Origin: Virgibacillus dokdonensis
GTDB lineage: Bacteria > Bacillota > Bacilli > Bacillales > Amphibacillaceae
Assembly: GCF_900166595.1 (NCBI RefSeq)
Contig: NZ_LT745763.1
Span: 2,162,660 to 2,226,659, forward strand
Length of the DNA stretch: 64,000 bases
Direction: 5' to 3'
The translations under genes were made by a program, and so were the position numbers. Under the pieces are notes generated by a model. It was not told the origin of the DNA, did not search any database, and saw only the letters and a list, made by a program, of their open reading frames with translations. Shown piece after piece: positions 54,407 through 64,000 of this stretch. Numbering within the stretch: position 1 is the first letter of the stretch; each line of letters begins with the position of its first letter.

Positions 54407-56521
54407 CTACTGATTTTTTGCAGCTTCTTTTCTTTCCCGTTCTTCTTTTAAAACTGCTTTTCGAGACAGGTTTACTCTTCCTTGATTGTCAATTTCTTTT
54501 ACTTTTACTAAAATTTCATCACCAATAGAAACGACATCTTCTACTTTATTTGTACGTTCTTCAGCCAATTCAGAAATGTGAACCAAACCGTCTTTACCTT
54601 TAAATAATTCAACAAATGCGCCGAATTTTTCGATTCGTTTTACTTTTCCTAAATATAATTGACCAACTTCAACTTCACGTACTAAGTCCTCAATGATTTT
54701 CTTCGCTTTTTCATTCATTGCTGCTTCCGTAGATGAAATAAACACACTTCCATCTTGCTCAATATCGATTTTCACACCTGTCTCATCAATGATTTGATTA
54801 ATTTGCTTTCCGCTTGGGCCAATGACGTCACGAATTTTATCTGGATTAATTTCCATCGTTAAAATTTTTGGTGCGTATTCGGAAAGATTGTCTTTTGGCT
54901 TTTCAATTGTAGCAAGCATGGATTCAAGAATATGCATTCTTCCTTTTTTTGCTTGGTGTAATGCTTCTTCTAAAATTTCTTTAGATAAGCCGTCTATCTT
55001 AATGTCCATTTGCAATGCAGTAACACCTTTAGCCGTTCCAGCAACTTTAAAGTCCATATCGCCAAGAGCATCTTCCATACCTTGAATATCGGAAAGAATA
55101 GAATAATCATCTCCTGATTTAACAAGCCCCATCGCAATTCCTGCTACAGGTGCTTTAATTGGGACGCCAGCATCCATCATCGCAAGTGTGCTAGCACAAA
55201 TACTTGCTTGTGAAGTTGAACCATTTGATTCTAACACTTCTGATACTAAGCGAATGGTGTATGGGAAATCTTTTTCAGATGGTACTACTTTCTCTAATGC
55301 TCGTTCTCCTAACGCTCCATGACCAATTTCTCTTCGACCAGGTCCTCTCATTGGTCCTGTTTCTCCCACACTATATGCAGGGAAATTATAATGATGCATA
55401 AAACGTTTGGATTCCTCTAAATCAAGACCATCTAAAATTTGCACATCCCCTAAAGCTCCAAGTGTACAAACGCTTAATGCTTGCGTTTGACCTCTAGTAA
55501 ATAAACCAGATCCGTGCGTACGTGGCAATACATGTATTCGGGATGATAATGGGCGTATCTCATCAATTTGTCTACCATCAGGGCGAATTTTTTCTTTCGT
55601 AATTAACCGACGTACCTCAGCTTTTACTATTTGATCAAGAATTGTTTTTACTTGCTTGCTTGTGGCTTCATCTTCTTCATAAGCAGCTAGCACGTCTTCT
55701 TTAACCGCAGATATCGCTTCTTCCCGAGCATGCTTCTCTTTAACTTGAATAGCCTTTACTAACTTATCTTTTGCTTTTGCCTCTACTTCTGAACTTAATG
55801 CTTGATCTACATCAAATAAAGTAGGTTCTTGTTTTTTCTTTCCTACTGTTTCCATGATTTGCTCTTGGAACTCCACTAATCGGATGATTTCCTGATGTCC
55901 AAACATAATTGCTTCTAACATGACTTCTTCAGGAACTTCATCGGCACCTGCTTCTACCATATTAATGGCATCTTTTGTTCCAGCAACAGTTAATTCAATA
56001 TCGCTTTTTTCCTCTTGCTCCACCGTAGGATTAATAATAAATTCCCCATCTACACGACCTACGTTTACTCCTGCAATTGGCTCAGCAAATGGAGTGTCAG
56101 AAATGCATAAAGCGATGGAAGAACCAATCATTGCTGCTATTTCTGAAGGACAATCTTGATCAACACTCATTACCGTGCTAATCACTTGGACTTCATTTCG
56201 ATACCCATCAGGAAATAAAGGTCGAATCGGTCGGTCGATAAGACGTGAAGATAAAATGGCTTTTTCACTTGGCCTACCTTCTCTTTTAATAAACCCTCCT
56301 GGTATTTTACCTACTGCATATAACCGTTCTTCATAGTTAACTGTCAAAGGAAAAAAAGGAAGATCCTTAGGCTCACTTGAAGCTGTTGCTACAGATAAAA
56401 CGGCTGTATCTCCATAATGAATCATACAAGCACCACTTGCTTGTTTTGCTAATTCTCCAGTTTCGACGGTGAATGTTTTGCCGGCTACTTCTATAGAGAA
56501 TTGTTGTTTTTCTTCTGCCAT
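54407..56521 (-). CDS. pnpA: Polyribonucleotide nucleotidyltransferase (PNPase)
   Basis: 704 aa from the ATG at 56521; the 56542 start adds seven residues (MKGEHEL) and lies over the AAAGGAG site. Two RNase PH domains ([35 protein letters not shown] and [18 protein letters not shown]), a helical linker, KH domain ([20 protein letters not shown]), and S1 domain ([20 protein letters not shown]). Phosphorolytic 3' to 5' exonuclease of the RNA degradosome with RNase Y. Confidence 0.98.
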   Translation of the reverse strand: MAEEKQQFSIEVAGKTFTVETGELAKQASGACMIHYGDTAVLSVATASSEPKDLPFFPLTVNYEERLYAVGKIPGGFIKREGRPSEKAILSSRLIDRPIRPLFPDGYRNEVQVISTVMSVDQDCPSEIAAMIGSSIALCISDTPFAEPIAGVNVGRVDGEFIINPTVEQEEKSDIELTVAGTKDAINMVEAGADEVPEEVMLEAIMFGHQEIIRLVEFQEQIMETVGKKKQEPTLFDVDQALSSEVEAKAKDKLVKAIQVKEKHAREEAISAVKEDVLAAYEEDEATSKQVKTILDQIVKAEVRRLITKEKIRPDGRQIDEIRPLSSRIHVLPRTHGSGLFTRGQTQALSVCTLGALGDVQILDGLDLEESKRFMHHYNFPAYSVGETGPMRGPGRREIGHGALGERALEKVVPSEKDFPYTIRLVSEVLESNGSTSQASICASTLAMMDAGVPIKAPVAGIAMGLVKSGDDYSILSDIQGMEDALGDMDFKVAGTAKGVTALQMDIKIDGLSKEILEEALHQAKKGRMHILESMLATIEKPKDNLSEYAPKILTMEINPDKIRDVIGPSGKQINQIIDETGVKIDIEQDGSVFISSTEAAMNEKAKKIIEDLVREVEVGQLYLGKVKRIEKFGAFVELFKGKDGLVHISELAEERTNKVEDVVSIGDEILVKVKEIDNQGRVNLSRKAVLKEERERKEAAKNQ

Positions 56522-56763
56522 TAGTTCATGTTCTCCTTTCAAATTGCATTATACTATCCATTTTATAGTTTAAAAGCATGATTGTAAATTTTATGTAGCT
56601 AAATCAAGGGTTGACCAATTTTTATGTACATATACCATAAACAACCATCTCGGTTCTATTATATACATCGAATACTAGTAAGAAAAGTACAAGCCATTAA
56701 ATGCTTTCGTAATTATCTTAATTTAAATATTTTCAACGGTATCTCTTGCCTTAGCTTTCAATA
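56522..56763. other. Intergenic region between rpsO and pnpA
   Basis: The 370-bp gap (56522-56892) contains RepA copy 10 and the rpsO terminator; in 56522-56763 nothing was recognised. The pnpA promoter should lie here. Confidence 0.4.
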
Positions 56764-56838
56764 TTAGAAAAACTTTGCCTGTCGCCAAGTATTATGGCGA
56801 AAAACTAAAAAATCTTATGCTTTCCTAGAGTGCCAAAA
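56764..56838. repeat. RepA copy 10, downstream of rpsO
   Basis: It reads TTAGAAAAACTTTGCCTGTC, GCCAAGTATTATGGCGAAAA, CTTATGCTTTCCTAGAGTG. It is 24 bp from the rpsO terminator; a small GTGGC-ATA-GCCAC stem lies between them. Shorter than the reference copy by an internal deletion. Confidence 0.75.
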
Positions 56839-56861
56839 AGTTTTCGTAGTGGCATAGCCAC

Positions 56862-56893
56862 AGAAAAAAGCAGGATCTCTCCTGCTTTTTTCT
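56862..56893 (-). terminator. rpsO: Strong rho-independent terminator of rpsO
   Basis: AGAAAAAAGCAGGA and TCCTGCTTTTTTCT form a perfect 14-bp stem with a 4-nt loop, starting at the rpsO stop codon. Confidence 0.9.
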
Positions 56894-57162
56894 TATCGGC
56901 GTAAACCGAGCTTTTTAATTAATTCACGGTAACGTGTAACGTCTTTATTACGTAGGTAATTTAATAAGTTACGGCGTTTACCAACCATTTTCAATAATCC
57001 ACGACGTGAATGATGGTCTTTTTTATGAACACGTAGATGTTCGTTTAACGTAGTGATTTCTTCCGTTAGTACAGCAATTTGTACTTCTGGAGAACCAGTA
57101 TCGCTGTCATGAACCTTGTATTCATTAATAATTTCATTTTTACGTTCTTGTGAAATAGCCAA
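56893..57162 (-). CDS. rpsO: Ribosomal protein S15
   Basis: 89 aa from the TTG at 57162, preceded by AGGAGGTG with 6 nt spacing; this gives the family N-terminus [15 protein letters not shown] and the standard length. A frame start at 57171 overlaps the ribosome site. Signature [56 protein letters not shown]. Binds 16S rRNA in the central domain of the 30S subunit. Preceded by ribF (198 bp), followed by pnpA, as in most bacteria. Confidence 0.97.
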   Translation of the reverse strand: MAISQERKNEIINEYKVHDSDTGSPEVQIAVLTEEITTLNEHLRVHKKDHHSRRGLLKMVGKRRNLLNYLRNKDVTRYRELIKKLGLRR

Positions 57163-57360
57163 TTGGTTCACCTCCTAATTACATTTGAAATCCCCAATTC
57201 CCTAGCAAACGTCGGAGTTGCGTTTTGCCAAGCAATGGTTCAATATTTCCATCTTACATTTCTTTCTTTGAAAAAGCAAGTAAAAAATATACTATCCTTA
57301 AAGGATTTAATCATAAGGCATTTACAACTATGACATAGAGTAACTGATCTTGTACCCTTG

Positions 57361-58326
57361 TTATTCACATTCGGACAAATCATTTTGATAGGTGGCAAAT
57401 AATTGCCGAATTTGTTTTTCGTCCTGAGCAATTTGAACTTTTAAATGGTCCATTCCATCAAACTTTATTTCATCACGAACAAAAGAATGAAACTCAATTA
57501 ATAGCTCCTCTCCATAAAGCTCATTATTATAATCAAATATGTGAACTTCAAGGATGGGTTCTTTCAAGTTATCTTCAAAAGTAGGATTAAATCCTAGGCT
57601 TGCCATTCCTTCATATTTTTCCTGTTTATAAAATATTTTGACTGCGTAAATCCCCGGTTTGGGTAGTAAAGCCTCATGGTTTGTCATCACATTAGCAGTT
57701 GGGTACTCCATCTGCTTCCCACGTTGTGCACCTTTCACAACAAGTCCATCAACAAGTAACGGTCTACCGAGTAATACATTTGCTTTTTCAACTTCACCTG
57801 AAGAAAGTAACTTGCGAATTCTTGTTGAACTAATTTTTTCATTATCATATTCGACTTTATCTACCTTCGTAAAAGTAAAGGCCCCTTTTGCATGGTCGTG
57901 TATTGTATCTATATTCCCGCTCCCTTTATGACCATAAGAAAAATCAAATCCAGCAACAAGATGCTTTATATGGAGCCCTTTTATAAAGTGGTTAATAAAT
58001 GCTTCTGGTTGAAGTGCAGCTAACTCAGAATTAAAAGTAATAATGTATAATTTATCTACACCTAATCGTTTTAAAATTTCTTGTTTTTCGCGTAGTGGTG
58101 TAATGTATTTAACTTGCTGTTTCTCTTTTCGTAATACGACAGAGGGATGAGGATAAAACGTAATAACCGCACTTTCCATATTTCTATTCTTCGCTTCGTT
58201 TATAGCTGTTTTAATAACATGTTGATGTCCTTTATGTATTCCATCAAAAAAACCAATGGCCGCAACTGTTTCGGGAAGTTCTTCTAATATGAGTATGTGC
58301 GGATATGTTAACTCAATTGTTCGCAA
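57361..58326 (-). CDS. ribF: Bifunctional riboflavin kinase / FAD synthetase
   Basis: 321 aa from a TTG at 58326 with AGGTGAAG upstream. N-terminal nucleotidyltransferase: AAIGFFDGIHKGHQHVIKTA (~21-40), FDFSYGHKGSGNIDTI, EKISSTRIRKLLSSGEVEKA. C-terminal flavokinase: GRPLLVDGLVVKGAQRGKQM, EYPTANVM, EVHIFDYNNELYGE. It makes FMN and FAD. Called ribC in B. subtilis. Follows truB by 20 bp. Confidence 0.96.
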   Translation of the reverse strand: MRTIELTYPHILILEELPETVAAIGFFDGIHKGHQHVIKTAINEAKNRNMESAVITFYPHPSVVLRKEKQQVKYITPLREKQEILKRLGVDKLYIITFNSELAALQPEAFINHFIKGLHIKHLVAGFDFSYGHKGSGNIDTIHDHAKGAFTFTKVDKVEYDNEKISSTRIRKLLSSGEVEKANVLLGRPLLVDGLVVKGAQRGKQMEYPTANVMTNHEALLPKPGIYAVKIFYKQEKYEGMASLGFNPTFEDNLKEPILEVHIFDYNNELYGEELLIEFHSFVRDEIKFDGMDHLKVQIAQDEKQIRQLFATYQNDLSECE

Positions 58327-58346
58327 CTTTCTTCACCTACACTTTT

Positions 58347-59240
58347 TTATCTACTAAATACACGGACAGGTTTTACATAACCAGTTTGTTTGTCATACAC
58401 TTCATAAATGGCTAGTACACAGTTGTTGTGCACAACAACAAATGGGTCTGTTTTAAATTGGACGTTGCAAGGAAGCTTTTGTCCATATAAAACTTTTTGG
58501 GCTACTTCTTGATCTACATTCCATATATCTAAATGTGTTAACCCGAATTGAAGTGGGTATAGGATGTTTGCTGTACGTTGATTTAAAATAGCCCCTTCTA
58601 TTGTAGCAAATGTAACCGCATTTTTGTTAGAAAATGCTCCTGTTGCTTCTCTAACCAATGAAACCATATGTGCAGGGTATCCTAAGGCTTTACCTATATC
58701 TACACATAATGTACGAATATAGGTTCCTTTTGAACAGACAACGCGAAAAGATATAGTATGTTCTTTGTTGTCTGGAGGCGATAGTAAACTTATTTCTTCA
58801 ATGCTTACCGTTCGCACTGGACGTTCTACGTATTGATTTTCTCTAGCGTATTCATACAATTTCTTCCCTTTTACCTTAACAGCTGAATACATAGGAGGGG
58901 TTTGTTTAATTTCTCCAGTGAACTGAAGGCATACTTCTTCAATCTCCTTTTGAAGTGGCATCACATTAACCACTTTCTCCTCCACTATCTCACCTGAAGC
59001 ATCTTCTGTATCTGTAGCAGCTCCTAACTTAAGCTTAGCCACATATACCTTTTTCGTATTTGTTAAAAAAGGAACAATCTTTGTTGCTTTTCCAATACAG
59101 ATAGGTAAGACCCCTTCCACATCTGGATCTAACGTACCTGTGTGTCCAACTTTCTTTGTTTGAAACATTTTGCGAATTTTAATTACACAATCATGTGAGG
59201 TAAGACCTCTTGGTTTCCATAATGGCAAAATTCCATGCAA
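58347..59240 (-). CDS. truB: tRNA pseudouridine-55 synthase TruB
   Basis: 297 aa from the TTG at 59240, which follows GGAGG at 9 nt and gives the usual start (LHGILPLWKPRGLTSHDCVI); an ATG at 59261 is an alternative, with only AAGG upstream. Catalytic Asp in VGHTGTLDPDVEGVLPICIG (~31-50), KVYVAKLKLGAATDTEDASG, Y and L motifs GTYIRTLCVDIGKALG. Makes the T-loop pseudouridine of tRNAs. A terminator-like hairpin lies between rbfA and this gene. Confidence 0.95.
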   Translation of the reverse strand: MHGILPLWKPRGLTSHDCVIKIRKMFQTKKVGHTGTLDPDVEGVLPICIGKATKIVPFLTNTKKVYVAKLKLGAATDTEDASGEIVEEKVVNVMPLQKEIEEVCLQFTGEIKQTPPMYSAVKVKGKKLYEYARENQYVERPVRTVSIEEISLLSPPDNKEHTISFRVVCSKGTYIRTLCVDIGKALGYPAHMVSLVREATGAFSNKNAVTFATIEGAILNQRTANILYPLQFGLTHLDIWNVDQEVAQKVLYGQKLPCNVQFKTDPFVVVHNNCVLAIYEVYDKQTGYVKPVRVFSR

Positions 59241-59301
59241 CTGTGAAAACCTCCATTCCATATAAAGTGAACCTTCAACAAACTGAGAAATTATAGATGG
59301 A

Positions 59302-59336
59302 AAAAATCTGACCCTATAACATCAGGTCAGATTTTT
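59302..59336 (-). terminator. Terminator-like hairpin between rbfA and truB
   Basis: AAAAATCTGACC and GGTCAGATTTTT form a 12-bp perfect stem with an 11-nt loop and T runs. It lies inside the nusA-infB-truB string and may partially separate truB-ribF from the upstream operon. Confidence 0.75.
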
Positions 59337-59397
59337 CTCCAAGCCAAATTTAATCCCGATTACTCTCTGCGAACATATGCATTTTATTATTGAAACA

Positions 59398-59748
59398 TCA
59401 GTTATTTAGATCTCTTAAAATTGTCTCAATACGATTACCATATTCATATGCTTCATCAAATTCAAACATCAACTCAGGTGTTTTGCGCAAGCGAATACGT
59501 TTGCCAATTTCTGACCGGATAAATCCTTTTGCTTTTGCTAAACCTAGCAGCGTATCTTTTTTTTGCTTATCATTACCTAAAACAGAAATAAACACTTTTG
59601 CTTGCTGCAAGTCACCAGTAACTTCAACATCTGTAACTGTTACAAAGCCAACTCGTGGATCCTTGATTTTGCGAGTTAGGATTTCACCTAGCTCTTTTTT
59701 CATTTGCTCGCCCACTCGATTAGCACGTAGTTCAGCCATTTCATTCAC
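59398..59748 (-). CDS. rbfA: Ribosome-binding factor A
   Basis: 116 aa, normal length, single KH-like domain: [74 protein letters not shown]. Helps 16S rRNA 5'-end maturation in the 30S subunit, notably in the cold. ATG with GAGGTG upstream. Confidence 0.97.
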   Translation of the reverse strand: MNEMAELRANRVGEQMKKELGEILTRKIKDPRVGFVTVTDVEVTGDLQQAKVFISVLGNDKQKKDTLLGLAKAKGFIRSEIGKRIRLRKTPELMFEFDEAYEYGNRIETILRDLNN

Positions 59749-59779
59749 CTCTTATACTAAACCCATCCAGGGCATGCTT

Positions 59780-60058
59780 CTAAATTCTTTCTATATGGGT
59801 AATGGTTCGTTCTAGCTCTGTATAGGAATCAATAACGTCCATTACACCTTGTAATACTTGCTCTGCGTGTGCTCGCTCTGTTGATATAGTAACGATCCCA
59901 AATTTTATACGACGCCATAAATCATGATAATCCAATTCTGTAATAGCTATATTAAAATCTTTTTTACATTTGGTTAGCACAGGCTTTATAATCGATCGCT
60001 TCTGTTTTAAAGAGTTGCTCTCGTATAAAAAGCATTCCACTTCCGCATACATAATCAT
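59780..60058 (-). CDS. ylxP: YlxP, DUF503 protein
   Basis: 92 aa. Reads [60 protein letters not shown], as in YlxP/DUF503, a small ferredoxin-like fold. Function not established; genetically tied to ribosome maturation genes. Overlaps the end of infB (ATGA at 60055-60058). Confidence 0.94.
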   Translation of the reverse strand: MIMYAEVECFLYESNSLKQKRSIIKPVLTKCKKDFNIAITELDYHDLWRRIKFGIVTISTERAHAEQVLQGVMDVIDSYTELERTITHIERI

Positions 60059-62184
60059 ACAGGCTTGATTTCTTCCATAATAAACGCTTCAATGATATCT
60101 CCTTCTTTAATATCATTAAAGTTTTTAATAGTTATACCACATTCGTAATTCTGCGCGACTTCCTTCACATCGTCTTTAAAACGTTTTAATGCAGCAATTT
60201 CACCTTCAAATTGGACAACGCCATTACGAATTAAACGCACTCCAGAATCTCGCGTGATTTTCCCATCTGTTACATAGCTTCCAGCAATTGTACCAATTTT
60301 TGAAACTTTAAATGTTTCACGAACTTCAGCCTGGCCAATTACTTTTTCTTCGTATTCAGGATCAAGCAACCCTTTCATTGCTGCTTCTACTTCTTCAATT
60401 GCTTTATAAATCACACGGTGTAAACGAACATCTACTTTTTCCCTGTCAATCGCCTTTTTCGCATTCGCGTCTGGGCGTACGTTAAAGCCAATAACAATAG
60501 CGTTAGATGCTGCTGCCAAAATTACATCAGATTCCGTAATGGCGCCGACACCTGTATGAATGATTTTAATATTGACACCTTCGACTTCGATTTTTCTTAG
60601 TGAAGAAGCGAGCGCCTCTGCTGATCCTTGCACATCAGCTTTAATAATAATATTAATTTCTTTCATCTCACCTTGTTTGATTTGTTCAAACAAATCATCT
60701 AGGCTAACTTTTGTTTGTTCGCTACGGCTTTCCTGAATCTTCTTCTGTTGCCTTGCTTCACCAATTTGACGAGCTTTTTTCTCATCTTTGAATACGAGGA
60801 ATTGATCTCCGGCTTCGGGTACACCATTTAATCCTGTGATCTCTACAGGTGTAGATGGGCCAGCTTCTGTTACTCTTTGACCAACGTCGTTAACCATAGC
60901 ACGGACACGACCGTGCGTGTTTCCAACAACTAGTGAATCTCCAACATGTAATGTTCCATTTTGTACAAGTAAAGTAGCTACAGAGCCTCTACCTTTATCC
61001 AATTGCGCATCAATAACAGTACCAAATGCGGTGTTACTTGGATTAGCTTTAAGCTCCTCTATTTCAGAGACAAGAACGATCATTTCTAGCAACTCGTCAA
61101 TTCCTTCCCCTTTGATTGCAGATAGGTTGACAAATATCGTGTCCCCTCCCCAATCCTCAGGTACAAGTCCATACTCGGTCAACTCTTGCATAACACGATC
61201 AGGGTTTGCGGCTTCTTTATCCATTTTGTTAACCGCTACAATAATCGGAACTTCCGCCGCTTTCGCATGGTTTATTGCCTCCACTGTTTGTGGCATAACT
61301 CCATCATCAGCAGCAACAACTAGGATAGCCACATCTGTAACTTGGGCGCCTCGAGATCGCATGCTTGTAAAAGCTGCGTGCCCTGGCGTATCCAAAAATG
61401 TGATCTTTTTCCCATCGTTTTCAACTTGATATGCTCCAATATGCTGTGTAATGCCGCCCGCTTCACCAGCAGTAACCTTTGTATGGCGAATGGAATCTAA
61501 TAATGTTGTTTTCCCATGATCAACATGTCCCATAATTGTTACAACAGCAGGGCGTTCTACCATATCTTCAGGCTTATCTTCTGCGATATACTTGTCTAAA
61601 TCCGTATCTTCAAGAATAATTTCTTTTTCAACTTCTACACCAAATTCAGCACAAATCAATTCAATGGAGTCATCATCTAAATCTTGATTCTTGGTAGCCA
61701 TTACACCTAGAAACATCAATTTTTTAATAATTTCAGATGCTTCTTTATTCAATTTATCAGCAAGTTCGCTAACTGTTAGCGTTCCATGATACTTTATTGC
61801 TTTTGGTGTTTCTTTCTCCATAGCTGCTTGTTTTGGCTGTGCTTTCGTATTCGCTTTGCCTTTCTTAACTTGTTTCCCCTGTGGTTTCTGTTGTTGTTTC
61901 TTAGGCTTCTGCGAATTATTTGGTTTGTTTTGCTTCTTATTATGAGTTTGGCTTTGTTTCAAATTTGATTGATTATCGCTTTGCTTTTCCATTTTTTGTT
62001 GTTTAGATTCTTCCTTTTCCTGCTTTTGCACTTTAAATTTTTTATCAAGCAGCGCTATTGTATTAGGGGAAATCGTCGACATATGGTTTGTCACATCGAT
62101 ATCCTGTTCTTTAAGAAAAGCAACAACTGCTTTACTAGATAGATTATTTTGTTTTGCATATTCATATACACGCATTTTACTCAT
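60055..62184 (-). CDS. infB: Translation initiation factor IF-2
   Basis: 709 aa. N-terminal domain ([20 protein letters not shown]) then a Lys/Gln/Asn-rich low-complexity linker (~50-125), second N domain ([20 protein letters not shown]), G domain with G1 [12 protein letters not shown] (~217-228), G3 [12 protein letters not shown]4 NKMDK, then domains II-IV ([30 protein letters not shown]). It delivers initiator tRNA to the 30S subunit. ATG after GGGGGTGAACGT. Confidence 0.98.
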   Translation of the reverse strand: MSKMRVYEYAKQNNLSSKAVVAFLKEQDIDVTNHMSTISPNTIALLDKKFKVQKQEKEESKQQKMEKQSDNQSNLKQSQTHNKKQNKPNNSQKPKKQQQKPQGKQVKKGKANTKAQPKQAAMEKETPKAIKYHGTLTVSELADKLNKEASEIIKKLMFLGVMATKNQDLDDDSIELICAEFGVEVEKEIILEDTDLDKYIAEDKPEDMVERPAVVTIMGHVDHGKTTLLDSIRHTKVTAGEAGGITQHIGAYQVENDGKKITFLDTPGHAAFTSMRSRGAQVTDVAILVVAADDGVMPQTVEAINHAKAAEVPIIVAVNKMDKEAANPDRVMQELTEYGLVPEDWGGDTIFVNLSAIKGEGIDELLEMIVLVSEIEELKANPSNTAFGTVIDAQLDKGRGSVATLLVQNGTLHVGDSLVVGNTHGRVRAMVNDVGQRVTEAGPSTPVEITGLNGVPEAGDQFLVFKDEKKARQIGEARQQKKIQESRSEQTKVSLDDLFEQIKQGEMKEINIIIKADVQGSAEALASSLRKIEVEGVNIKIIHTGVGAITESDVILAAASNAIVIGFNVRPDANAKKAIDREKVDVRLHRVIYKAIEEVEAAMKGLLDPEYEEKVIGQAEVRETFKVSKIGTIAGSYVTDGKITRDSGVRLIRNGVVQFEGEIAALKRFKDDVKEVAQNYECGITIKNFNDIKEGDIIEAFIMEEIKPV

Positions 62185-62200
62185 ACGTTCACCCCCAAAA

Positions 62201-62503
62201 TTATTCCCCGAGTAACGTGTTCATTTTTGCAGCAAATCCTGCGTCTAAAATAGCTATTGCTACTCTTTGGGTCTTTCCGATAGCATTCGATATTGTTTCT
62301 CTGTCATCTACTATAACATATGGAATTTTATATGTTTTGCATTTGTCTGTTATTTTCTTTTTGGTTTGTGGACCAATATCATTCGCAAGTAAAACCAATA
62401 CAGCACGTCTAGATCGAATATCTTTCAATATCGCATCTTCACCAAGCGAACATTTTCCAGCTCGAAAAGCAAGACCAAGTAAGTTTAAATAATTATTTTT
62501 CAT
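62201..62503 (-). CDS. ylxQ: YlxQ, L7Ae/L30e-family RNA-binding protein
   Basis: 100 aa. [20 protein letters not shown] (~6-25), [49 protein letters not shown]: the L7Ae fold that binds kink-turn RNAs. Overlaps ylxR by 11 bp. Non-essential ribosome-associated protein in relatives. Confidence 0.94.
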   Translation of the reverse strand: MKNNYLNLLGLAFRAGKCSLGEDAILKDIRSRRAVLVLLANDIGPQTKKKITDKCKTYKIPYVIVDDRETISNAIGKTQRVAIAILDAGFAAKMNTLLGE

Positions 62504-62780
62504 TCGTTGTACCTGCTATTAGATTCCTTAATTCTTCATAGATAACTGAATCAATGGTTGCATTTAAATGTTTATTTAATACGTTTGTTTTTTCTGCTTG
62601 GTCAATAACAGCAATGTCTTTACACAAATAGGCTCCCCGGCCATTTTTTTTGCCAGTGGTATCTACAAATACTTCTCCATCTTTATTTCGTACTACACGA
62701 ATTAAATCTTGCTTTGGCATCATTTCATTGGTTACTACACATCTGCGAGTAGGGATTTTTCGTTTTTTCACCATTCCCAA
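62493..62780 (-). CDS. rnpM: RnpM (YlxR), RNase P modulator
   Basis: 95 aa. KIPTRRCVVTNEMMPKQDLI (~7-26), RVVRNKDGEVFVDTTGKKNG, RGAYLCKDIAVIDQAEK; the GRGAYLC motif is diagnostic of the YlxR family. In B. subtilis YlxR binds the RNase P RNA and modulates its activity. It sits between nusA and ylxQ as usual. Confidence 0.94.
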   Translation of the reverse strand: MGMVKKRKIPTRRCVVTNEMMPKQDLIRVVRNKDGEVFVDTTGKKNGRGAYLCKDIAVIDQAEKTNVLNKHLNATIDSVIYEELRNLIAGTTNEK

Positions 62781-62788
62781 TACCCTCC

Positions 62789-63886
62789 TTATTCAAACAA
62801 GCTTTCTTCATTGTCAGAATAGGTTTCTTCTACTTCATCCAATAACCCTTCTTCTCTTGCATCTGTCTCACTTTTTATATCAATTTTCCAACCAGTTAAC
62901 TTAGCCGCAAGCCTTGCATTTTGGCCGCGCTTCCCTATGGCAAGAGATAGTTGGTAATCAGGAACAACAACAGTAGTTGACTTTTCTTCTTCATTAACTA
63001 ATACTGTTAGTACTTTTGAAGGGCTTAAGGCATTTGATACGTAGACAACAGGATCTTCAGACCATTGTACGATGTCAATTTTCTCACCCTTCAGTTCATT
63101 TACAATGGCTTGCACTCTCTGTCCCTTTTGACCGACACATGAGCCTACAGGATCAATTTCAGGATCAGGCGCATGAACAGATATTTTAGAACGGTCACCT
63201 GCTTCTCGGGCAACAGATTTTATTTCTACAATTCCGTCATATATTTCTGGTACTTCCATTTCAAATAACCGTTTTAGTAGTCCCGGATGAGACCTTGAAA
63301 TATATATTTGTGGACCTTTACTTGTATTTTCCACTTTTGTTACATACACTTTTATCCGGTCATGCACATGGTATTCCTCGGTAGGCATTTGTTCGGCTTC
63401 AGGAAGTTTTGCTTCTACTTTACCAAGGTGGACGTAAACATACCGGGGATCTTTTCTTTGAATAATTCCCGTCATTACGTCATCCTCTCGGTCAGAGTAC
63501 TCTGAAAAGATAACACCACGCTCGGCTTCTCTTACACGCTGTGTAACAACTTGTTTAGCAGCTTGTGCAGCAATACGACCAAAGTCTTTTGGTGTAACTT
63601 CCACTTCCACTACATCATCGAGTTCATAGTTCGGATTAATTTCCTTTGCTTCTTGAATAGGTATTTCTTGTTGTGGATCTTCAACTTCATCGACAATGGT
63701 TTTTCTAGAATACACAGCCATTTTCCCAGTATCTTCATTAAGCTCAACACGAACGTTTGTTGCGGATTTGAAATTCTTTTTATACGCTGAAATTAAAGCA
63801 GCTTCTAGGGCTTCCATGAGGATTTTTTTATCAATCCCTTTTTCTTTTGCTAAATAATCAATTGCATCGAACAATTGCGTGCTCAC
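62789..63886 (-). CDS. nusA: Transcription termination/antitermination factor NusA
   Basis: 365 aa, the short Gram-positive form without the C-terminal acidic repeats. GTG start at 63886 with AAAGGGGGAG upstream. N-terminal RNAP-binding domain (LMEALEAALISAYKKNFKSA), S1 domain (GIIQRKDPRYVYVHLGKVEA), two KH domains (CVGQKGQRVQAIVNELKGEK; LAIGKRGQNARLAAKLTGWK). Enhances pausing and intrinsic termination, relevant in a window rich in hairpin terminators. First complete gene of the operon. Confidence 0.98.
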   Translation of the reverse strand: MSTQLFDAIDYLAKEKGIDKKILMEALEAALISAYKKNFKSATNVRVELNEDTGKMAVYSRKTIVDEVEDPQQEIPIQEAKEINPNYELDDVVEVEVTPKDFGRIAAQAAKQVVTQRVREAERGVIFSEYSDREDDVMTGIIQRKDPRYVYVHLGKVEAKLPEAEQMPTEEYHVHDRIKVYVTKVENTSKGPQIYISRSHPGLLKRLFEMEVPEIYDGIVEIKSVAREAGDRSKISVHAPDPEIDPVGSCVGQKGQRVQAIVNELKGEKIDIVQWSEDPVVYVSNALSPSKVLTVLVNEEEKSTTVVVPDYQLSLAIGKRGQNARLAAKLTGWKIDIKSETDAREEGLLDEVEETYSDNEESLFE

Positions 63887-63900
63887 TTTTTTCTCCCCCT

Positions 63901-64000
63901 TTAAAACGATACAGCCAATCTAGCTTTGGCTATCTTCTCAAATGGAATCTCTACAGTTTGATTACGAGTTTTCAATTTATATGAAATAGTTACTACATCA
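63901..64000 (-). CDS. rimP: Ribosome maturation factor RimP, C-terminal end (cut by window edge)
   Basis: The last 33 codons are visible, reading [20 protein letters not shown] then [12 protein letters not shown] and a TAA at 63901-63903. This matches the C-terminal SH3-like domain of RimP, and the position before nusA is the standard one. RimP helps 30S assembly. Confidence 0.9.
   Translation of the reverse strand, partial: DVVTISYKLKTRNQTVEIPFEKIAKARLAVSF

Noticed and set aside
59390..59815. 141-codon plus-strand frame over rbfA
   Set aside because: Antisense to rbfA and ylxP with no start signal or family resemblance.
60917..61429. 170-codon plus-strand frame over infB
   Set aside because: Antisense shadow of the highly conserved IF-2 G domain; Ser/Thr-rich product typical of reversed coding DNA.

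Overview
The window is a low-GC Gram-positive chromosome segment from an endospore-forming member of the Bacillaceae. Gene content and order follow the Bacillus subtilis rimP-nusA to glnRA region almost gene for gene (read right to left here), with sporulation genes throughout (spoVFA/B, spoIIIE/ftsK, spoVS, cotE, spoVK, cotJABC, ylxY, ymxH). Protein sequences and the intergenic repeats look closest to the halotolerant Oceanobacillus/Virgibacillus group; that genus-level placement is inference. Every supported coding sequence lies on the minus strand.

Layout from right to left, the direction of transcription. (1) 63.9-56.9 kb: translation/transcription operon rimP(3' end)-nusA-rnpM(ylxR)-ylxQ-infB-ylxP-rbfA-truB-ribF-rpsO, then pnpA. 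(2) 54-51.3 kb: ylxY, the M16 protease mlpA, ymxH. (3) 50.5-45.7 kb: dipicolinate and lysine-branch genes dpaA-dpaB-asd-dapG-dapA, which make the precursor and product packed into the spore core. (4) 45.3-41.5 kb: tepA-ylzJ-ftsK/spoIIIE. (5) 41.1-35.5 kb: a GntR regulator and a Bmp-type nucleoside ABC transporter (nupN-O-P-Q). (6) 35.2-27.1 kb: ymfF-ymfH-ymfI-ymfJ-ymfK-ymfM(rodZ-like)-pgsA-cinA. (7) 27-21.5 kb: recA (with a canonical promoter and a LexA-like site), rny, ymdB, spoVS, with a complete IS30-family element between ymdB and spoVS. (8) 21.2-12.1 kb: miaB-ricA, cotE, mutS-mutL, a Dps-like protein, miaA, hfq. (9) 11.6-5.6 kb: spoVK, hflX, ynbB, glnR, glnA. (10) 5.3-3.7 kb: a decayed patch with an IS200-type transposase relic and a cell-wall amidase SH3 relic. 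(11) 3.7-0 kb: cotJABC, a pyridine-nucleotide disulfide oxidoreductase under a MerR-type promoter, and the start of a merR gene cut by the window edge.

Most genes are housekeeping or sporulation genes of known families. The unusual content is between genes: (a) about ten copies of a ~90-bp hairpin repeat ('RepA'), all in the same orientation, several directly abutting the rho-independent terminator of the gene upstream; (b) two copies of a ~240-bp structured repeat ('RepB') with compensatory base changes in a terminator-like stem, again immediately after terminators; (c) a degenerate third repeat ('RepC'). A GlnR operator fills exactly the 17-bp spacer of the glnR promoter, and a MerR-type operator with a 19-bp spacer sits in front of the disulfide oxidoreductase gene. 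No tRNA, rRNA, CRISPR array, prophage or recognised riboswitch was seen.
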